Of a stretch of DNA of 64,000 nt, positions 56,921 through 64,000 are shown one piece after another (the stretch's first letter is position 1; each line of letters starts with the position of its first letter). The translations under genes and the position numbers were made by a program. Source of the stretch: Diphasiastrum complanatum. Taxonomy: Eukaryota > Streptophyta > Lycopodiopsida > Lycopodiales > Lycopodiaceae. Below the pieces are notes generated by a model that had not been told where the DNA came from, made no database searches, and saw only the letters and a program-made list of their open reading frames with translations. The DNA lies in contig CM055092.1 of NCBI GenBank assembly GCA_029204225.1, positions 71,664,395 through 71,728,394 on the forward strand, in the 5' to 3' direction.

Positions 56921-59900
56921 TATCCCAAGTCAAGTTATCCTAGTAATGTCTAGTGTGAGGAAGTGGTTGTAGAGTGATAGATGCCATCTATATAGTGCTA
57001 GCTACTCAAATGGATTTGCTTTTGGAGCTCCAATTAGTATGTACTGCAAATACTATGCACAGCTTTCAGCCAAGCAGAAGTGTCTATTTGAAATCATCTA
57101 TGTGAGAGAGAATTTCCACATATAAACCAAATGTTGAGCCAATTTTACATCAAACAAACTGAAATTATACCACAAGTTTATAATAACTTCAAATGGATGC
57201 TACCATGAGGTAAGATGTGTGTGAATCCAGTGTATTCCTTTTTCAACATTTGTATAACTACCTCAAATTATTATGTGTAGAACTACTACTTCTTGATGAA
57301 GTTGATTACACAATAACTATGGATATCAACTATAAACAACAGTACTCCAACTACTTGCTACAATTACAATAACTTATATCCATTCAAATAAACTTTCTTT
57401 ATTGCTTCCATTTCCAAAATAATCTTCATAGATTCAAGATTAACTATGACATTGATATTACAATTTTTAAAATTTCTAAATTGTTGCCAAACAATGTGTG
57501 CTATAAACATATCCATTTGACAATAACCATGAATTTTCATGCATCTGTCCACTCTCAAATTAAGCCCATCAATGTCAAGATTCAGAAGGTCATTAGAATT
57601 ATAAACCTCTTCAAAAATAGAAGGAACATTATCCACTTTCTTAGCATAACCAACTTTTGTAACTACCACCCCCCTTATTATATTTAACACAACTTGTTCT
57701 ACCTAGATATTGCCCTTATTCATTTGTTATGATATCTTACTTCATCATGACATTAACTTCTACGTGACTTGGAAACATCACCAACAAATTTTGTTCTTAC
57801 ATCAACAACCAGTACTTCACTGATTCTCAAGGTGTTCCTAATGACTTCTTAGCTAGGATCTAAACTAAATCAGAGTTTCATGAAAATGAACAAGCATAGA
57901 TTCTTGGAACCCTATGAATGACATCATGTTGAACATCAATACTCTTAAGCTCTTGAAATACTTCCTCATATTCGTGTTTGATTATCTTTTTATCATTTAA
58001 AAATGTTCAACAATAATATTAATTGCAGCAACAACCTAAATCTCCATGGACACAAATTCATAATTAACCCTTGCTGCATGACCTTTCATCTCCAAGTATA
58101 TACATCATATTCTTGATCTAGGAACATAAAAGCCCTCACCTATATATTATTAGTGCCATAATTCTGTTGTTCGAGGATTTGCTTGTTATATCTTGTTAGA
58201 AAACATGTGACCAACACTTGGTGAACAAGATGATTATAAGTTCTCATCACAACCACTCTCTCCATAACATAAGGCATGCTATCTAAAGTATTTTTCCCAA
58301 TACTGCATCATAGAAGCAATTTTGAATTCCTCCTAGAGTAATGTAGAATAAGCTAGTCAAAATATTGTAATAGAAATTTTAAACTAATAACTATCTGCCA
58401 AAGAACTTCCACTCCCTAGCCTATTGTGAATCAGTTGCTTCTCTAGAAACATATCTAACTCTGTGATAGAATCAATATTAACTTACACAACAAAATCATC
58501 ATAAATATTAGATTTATTCTACAAGTCAATAATAAATTACAAACTAGAAAGCTCTTTCTATTTACAATGCATAAACTAGCTCAAACAATGTTAGCACCAA
58601 GTTTTCTACAAACCAACAAGATGATGAATAGAATGCTCAAGATCATTTAGACACTCCTCGACATGAGGCTTATTCCATCTTAAAACATGTATCCATATGA
58701 AAAACCAAAACAATGTGAGCTCTCTAGATGAACAAATGAGTATGGATAATAATACGCACCTCATCAATATAAGTTTTGTAGATTCTTGTAAAATTTGTTC
58801 ACATCAAATGATTCGTCTACAAGCATTAACATGTGAGCTAGACTATGCAAGTACACAAAACAGATGTTAATATCTATTTTGCCAAGACATTAAACCAAAG
58901 AATAATGTAAAACATGCACTCAAAGAAATGATACCTTGCACTAGGAGAGTAGTTCCCTTTCAATTCATGTAGTGACAAGATGAATAGAACCATGTATTCC
59001 ACCAAAATATCCAATTACATATTTTCTAGGGTTCAATTGTCATGTTTCCTTGTAGTAATCCTCCAAGTAGAGAATTATTATTGGAACCACTAATTTGGAT
59101 TATGGCTATGACTTCTTCTGCTAGCTCCAAATCATTGATTGACATCAAGAAAGATCTGTCTGCATCTCCTAAACAAACATCAAAAGAACACTAGAGTAGA
59201 TGGCTTGAGAACAAAAAATGAAGCAATATGATCAAATACTGATGATGAAGACTTAACTGCAATAGAATCATTTTATGCATATGTGTTAGTCTCAGAAGTA
59301 GATGCGAATAGTTGTGTAGCATAATCATTTCCAACTACAAATGTGTTCAAAAAAGCAAACACCATTCTACCAAGCAAACAAGCAAAGATAAATTCACTTA
59401 CATTTTATAATATTCTATAGAAATTTAAAAAGTTACAAACACTGTATCAATTCAATGAGGAGATACAAAAATTAATTTTAATTTTAGAGAAACCATAAAG
59501 AATAAAAATAAAACCACAATCACCATCTTTTCCATGAACTATTTATATATTAGAAACAAATTGACAAGAAAAAAATAGCGTGTAAAATTGGGTCTCAAAG
59601 TTGTAGCTAAAATTCATATTCCCCCCCAAACAAAAAAAAAAATCAATAGCAATTTTCTTTTAGACTTGTAACAAATTGTAAATAATCTTCGAAATTCTAG
59701 CTAGAGCCAATTTTTTAGAAACAACTTAAAGTACAACTTTTCCTCCACATATTGAAATACATTTTAAAAAAAGATATAAAAGTGGGTTAAAAATCTAGCT
59801 GGACCATTATCTACTACATGAAGTTCTATGTCATAATAAAGCCATTAAATTTTACATGACTCGATTATTCTAGGTGGCATGAGTCTCCTTATGCTCAAGC

Positions 59901-62499
59901 AGAAATCTAGTCATGTGGACAAATTAGGTCCACAAAATATCCCAAATCCACAAAATTGGTATTGCTAAGTTCTCTTTTAACTTGAATATAAAGATTCTAA
60001 CTACATTGAGAGAAAAATTTAGCACTTACGTATATCAATTTAATATATAAATGGCAACTGAAAATTGGTTAGAGTACGTCTCACGCTTAAGTATTACTAA
60101 GTCAACTTTTCCATAAAAAAGTGGTATTTTTAGTCACCTTTGTTGGTGGTTCAAGTCATTTTCAAAGTCATATGTCACCATAGATATTCAAATTAAAAAG
60201 ATCATTCACCCATATGTAGATTTGAAATGGAAGTACACTTACTAGTAAAAAAGTCATGTCCAAATAATACAATAAATATTCAATCAGGAAAGTTTATTTG
60301 ACTATTTTGGCTCATAAAACTTTTCATCACTATTAGAGTATTTCACAATTAGTACAGAGGACACCCAACTAAATGATCTCTCTAAAAACCTTCATTAGTT
60401 TTTAGATTATTTTTGAAATTACATCTCCCCCTATTTTTTTTGTTCATTTGCTAATTCCTTACTATTTTCAATCGATATAAAAGAGCATTCTCTAATATGT
60501 GTAAATTCTCATAAAGTTTTGTGAACGTAGATGCAAATAATGCATATTTCCTTTTTTTCGTGCAAAAACATGACTTTGAATTATATAGATTATGAGCATG
60601 TATACATTAATATGCTTTAGAAGAAAGCTAGCATGTGTCTCATGAAGGTAAGTTAAATTGATGAGGGTGAGATAGCTATGCAGTAATATGATAGCTATAA
60701 CATATGCAAGTTTATATGTAGCAGCTAAAACTACATACAAAATGGCAAGCAACAAAGGGAGGCCTCAATGATTAAAGATGATAACATGAACATCCCCTAT
60801 GCAGTTATTAGACCACAACTAAGTGAAAGTATATTCAATCTTTCCCTTCCTTTGTGAGAAAATGGAGTTACAACCCTTGAAGCGTATTAGTAATTAACGA
60901 ATGGATGTAGGCCCAAATAAATAAGGATTAATTAAAGTGTAATGTAGAAGAAAGAGCAAGTAAAAACTTGTTGGAAATGATGTGGACACAAATTAGAGAG
61001 AGGCTGCTATAAGTGAAAACCTGCATATAAAATGTGAATAGCGTACCTAATATATTATTTTTGTATAGAAAAAGTACTTTCACTTGAGAAAACACTAGCC
61101 TAAGTGTAGAAGATATAGTTAAGCATTTTATGTCTGATTGTCATATATTCTTATAAGATTGTTTGATGTCATGGATTTGAGAGGTTACTTTGAGATCAAC
61201 ATGGATAAATGAACTCTCTTGGAGTAGATTTTATAGCAGATTTCTAGTTCATGACTAAAGTTTTTTTTTATTTTTAATATTTGAAAAATCTTCTATAAAG
61301 TACTATATGAAGCAAGCATAAGATGTGTTTGGGACAAAAAGCTCATTATGTGGAATGTTGGATTGATGCAATAGCTATCATTTTTGTTTATCTCTAAATT
61401 AGTTTAGGTTAGGTTTTTTTTTTTGTGATAACAAAATTTAGCGACTTCTATTTCATTCTAAACTAGAGTTTCTGACATTTTATTGGCATTATTACTAGGA
61501 CTTCCTTTAGTATATTGTTGCAAGATTCTTTGCAAAAGAGTGATTTTGCCTCTAAATGGCTTTAGCCATCAACTAATAGGTACAATGGCATCTTTTACTT
61601 ATTTGATGAGCTACTCCTAAAATCAAGTAACTTGAGAAGCCAAGTCTTTTTTTTTATCTTTGAGCCTTTTATTTCTAGGTAGACTTGTTTGAAACTTGTA
61701 CTTTAGACTGTATTTTTGGATAGTGGTATTTTGAAATCATTGAGTAATATTATATCTACAGCTTGTGTAGAAAAAAACCAAAATTCTCATTGTACTTTTA
61801 CTTATTATCATTAAAAAAAAAACCTCCATTTAATTGATTGGTAGATATGAATAAAAAATTTCCATTATGGTCAAGACAATAATTCTCAACACGACCTAGA
61901 TGATTTTCAATGCTAATATCTTTAACCAACTCCCCCTGAATTTTTTTGTTTTGTTTATGTTACTATAGCCGTGTAGAATGCTTTAAATAGACACCAACAA
62001 CAAAAAGTAGTAGTATTTATGGTATTACAAAACCACATTTGAAGATATCATATTTTACTCATAGTCATGATATTGCACACCCACATATAAAGATATCATA
62101 ATTTGATAGTATTCATGCAAGCCCATATATCTTTAAAGATATGATATCTTACTTAGTATTATGCATATTTGACACATAAAAGTTTACTAATCATGACCTT
62201 CTAGTCAATGTTTTATGTTTTTAAGCTCTTAATGTTGGTATTATCATGTATATAAGATATCGTCTTAAGATTCTTGATGGTATGGGGAGAGCCCATCAAG
62301 AAACCACTAATGTTATTCAAATAAATTTTTTAAACTTTCAACATAAGAGACTTTGAATGGCCATATATGTCTACGCAACTACTTATCAAAAAAGAACTTT
62401 ATGTACATTTTAGAATCACATGTAGGCTTACTAGACTTTAAATAATGAGATACATAAGAAAGCTTATAAGTCCACCATCCTTGAATTGTTGGACGCTTG
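56921..62499. other. AT-rich intergenic DNA
   Basis: The first few hundred bases should include the peroxidase 3' untranslated region. Beyond that, stops are dense in all frames. The only sizeable frame is 57690-57364 (minus, 108 codons, starts MLNIIRGVVVTKVGYAKKV), with no domain I recognise and no continuation. An AAGATATCATA motif and a palindrome ATATCTTTAAAGATAT recur at about 62045-62150. No RNA gene was identified. Confidence 0.45.
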
Positions 62500-63165
62500 T
62501 AGCTTTCATAGGTATTCTTAGTATTCTATAAATTTGTTACATTCAAAAGGGAAACATCTCAATGCACGCATCAAAGATCACGTTGTTGCCTTACGCAAGA
62601 CCCCTTTTGGCTTGTTGTTCTTGAAATTTTATAAATATGATATCACATGGAGAATCCCTTGAGACGTCGCCCTCAAATCATCGAACAATCCCTAGGTTCA
62701 GCCCAAGAAAATGTAGCTAGGGGACTTTTGAACTGTCGGATCCCCATGAGTTGACCACCCTTAACTTGGACTATTTCTTAGTTCAATGTGAACTTTCACA
62801 AGTTTTCTCAGTTATGTTTTAAACTTGTTACTTTCAAAAGAGTTAGTAGTATATATAAGCGTTAGATTAGGTCATGGTATTGGCTTATGTAAGACGCCAT
62901 TTTTCTTGTTATTCTCAACATTGCCAATATAAAAGACGTGGAAAGTTCATATCTAAAAAAAAAAACATATCTATATAAATATAAGAGATTGTGGTGTAGG
63001 TTTATGTGACACTCTCTCTCTTTTTTGGCTATTCTTGAATTGCAAGTACATGATACATAAAAAAGCCCTTGATTTACTGGGCAATCCCTAAATTCAATCC
63101 TAGCTTTTACAAGTTTTTTGTGTTTGTGTTATAAATTTGCTACATTTAAAAGAAAACTATTTCAA
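62500..63165. repeat. Degenerate ~300-bp tandem repeats
   Basis: Three diverged units share the phrase AANTTG-TAC-TT-AAAAG at about 62527, 62825 and 63133. Each also holds GTAAGAC-C-TTTTTNTTG-TATTCTTGAA-type text ahead of an AATCCCTA-TTCA-CC phrase. Spacing is about 300-310 bp. The array lies directly upstream of a copia integrase fragment. Confidence 0.5.
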
Positions 63166-63937
63166 TATAAGTGTACAAACTAAATTCTAGTGAGAGTGCT
63201 AAAATTTGTGATGTTGCTTATAAGACTAAGTTTCCTCTAGAAGATTTAGGGCACAAGAGATTGGGCTACCCCAATTTCAAGGCCATGACATTTATGATCA
63301 AGTATGGAAAAGCTATTGGATTTCCAAAGACTATGTCAAACGAGCTTCAACCTTGTGTGTGTCCAAATCTCATAGAAAGCCTTTTCCAATATCCAACATA
63401 AAGACTCATCATCCTTTTCAGCTAGTGCACTCGGATGTTCACTTTTCCTCTTTCAAGAGCAAAGAAGGAGCTACTTGTTTTGTAGCTTTTGTAGATGATT
63501 ACACAAGATTTTCTTGGGTGTATCTCTTGTCTTCCAAATCTATGGTGTTTGATGTCTTCCTTAAGTTCAAAGCTCTAGTTGAAAATCAATTTTCTTGTAA
63601 ATTGTAATCTTTAAGATGTGATGGTGAAGGGGAGTATATCTCCAACAATTTGAATGACTATTGTGAGCAAGAGGGAGTGAGAAGAGAGTTTACTTATGTT
63701 TATTCCCCCAAAAAAAATGGGATAGCTAAAAGAAAAAATAGAACTCTATGTAAATGTGCAAACGCAGGCATCTCTTCCAAAAGATTTTTGGATAGAAGCA
63801 ATTTCAAGTGTTAATTACCTTTGTCATAGACTTCCAAATCTTGCTCTAGGAGGAAGATCACCATATGAGATGTTGTACAAGGACAAGCCTAAGGTAGATC
63901 ACCTTAGGGTCTTTGGTTCTATTTGCTTTGTGCATGT
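63166..63937 (+). pseudogene. Copia integrase fragment
   Basis: VAYKTKFPLEDLGHKRLGYP starts the HHCC region, and CVSKSHRKPFPISNIKTHHP continues it. The core pieces are LVHSDVHFSSFKSKEGATCF, VAFVDDYTRFSWVYLL, RCDGEGEYISNNLNDYCEQE and YSPKKNGIAKRKNRTLC, then NYLCHRLPNLALGGRSPYEM and KVDHLRVFGSICFVHV. It is a close relative of copia C (35470-36190). Frameshifts near 63350 and 63760 and a stop at 63605 break it. Similarity ends at CFVHV, about 63937. Confidence 0.85.
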
Positions 63938-64000
63938 TGTTAGATGCGGTGAAGTCAACTCACACCAATGAATGAGAAAAAAGAAAAAATGATGAACGGT
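63938..64000. other. Possible start of another LTR insertion at the window edge
   Basis: After CFVHV the copia frame is replaced by sequence starting TGTTAGATGCGGTGAAG, which could be an LTR terminus. Too little remains to decide. Confidence 0.3.

Noticed and set aside
57364-57690. 108-codon minus-strand frame
   Set aside because: It is open but isolated, AT-driven in composition (Ile, Asn, Lys rich), and lacks any recognisable family or continuation.

Overview
This 64 kb window is nuclear DNA from a seed plant, probably an angiosperm. It is AT-rich and full of Ty1/copia and Ty3/gypsy LTR retrotransposon remains with tRNA-type primer-binding sites. It also carries spliced plant genes with GT-AG introns and long GA microsatellites. 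I cannot name the species. No rRNA, tRNA, CRISPR or bacterial-type operon was seen.

Only two host genes look intact. At 4134-5476 (minus strand) a two-exon gene encodes a seven-beta-strand protein methyltransferase of the METTL21/FAM86 type. At 55250-56920 (plus strand) a four-exon gene encodes a secreted class III peroxidase of 330 residues with all catalytic residues. Two of its introns hold long GA tracts. A broken reading frame at 53320-53787 carries an IADIPYGF motif. A second unrecognised coding region (44230-44848 plus 49611-50085) is split by a gypsy insertion.

The rest is layered transposon debris. 1-4.1 kb and 6-7.5 kb: unrecognised sequence with a 91-bp tandem dimer; a small fold-back element lies at 5794-5940. 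7.6-9.1 kb: a decayed copia gag abutting a partial LTR (family L). 11.3-15.8 kb: a minus-strand copia element (gag to RNase H). 18.0-19.7 kb: two family L LTRs head to head. 20.3-24.8 kb: two LTRs of a gypsy element (family A) in opposite orientation whose outer flanks still share the target duplication TCAAT, so one insertion was apparently rearranged by inversion. 24.8-27.6 kb: the family A leader and gag. 28-30.1 kb: a gypsy gag-PR-RT fragment (family G). 30.15-35.1 kb: a gag-protease-only gypsy element (family D, minus) with nearly identical LTR copies. 35.1-43.8 kb: copia C, invaded by copia B, itself invaded by a family D solo LTR with a target duplication. 44.8-49.6 kb: a scrambled, partly palindromic family G element. 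50-54 kb: very AT-rich DNA with a recurring TATGCTNAGCATA palindrome. 57-63 kb: AT-rich intergenic DNA ending in a degenerate ~300-bp tandem array. 63.2-63.9 kb: a copia integrase fragment running to the window edge.

The retroelement reading frames are nearly all interrupted by stops or frameshifts, and I saw no complete, intact autonomous element. Insertion order can be read from the nesting. Family names A, B, C, D, E, G, L and X are local labels only.
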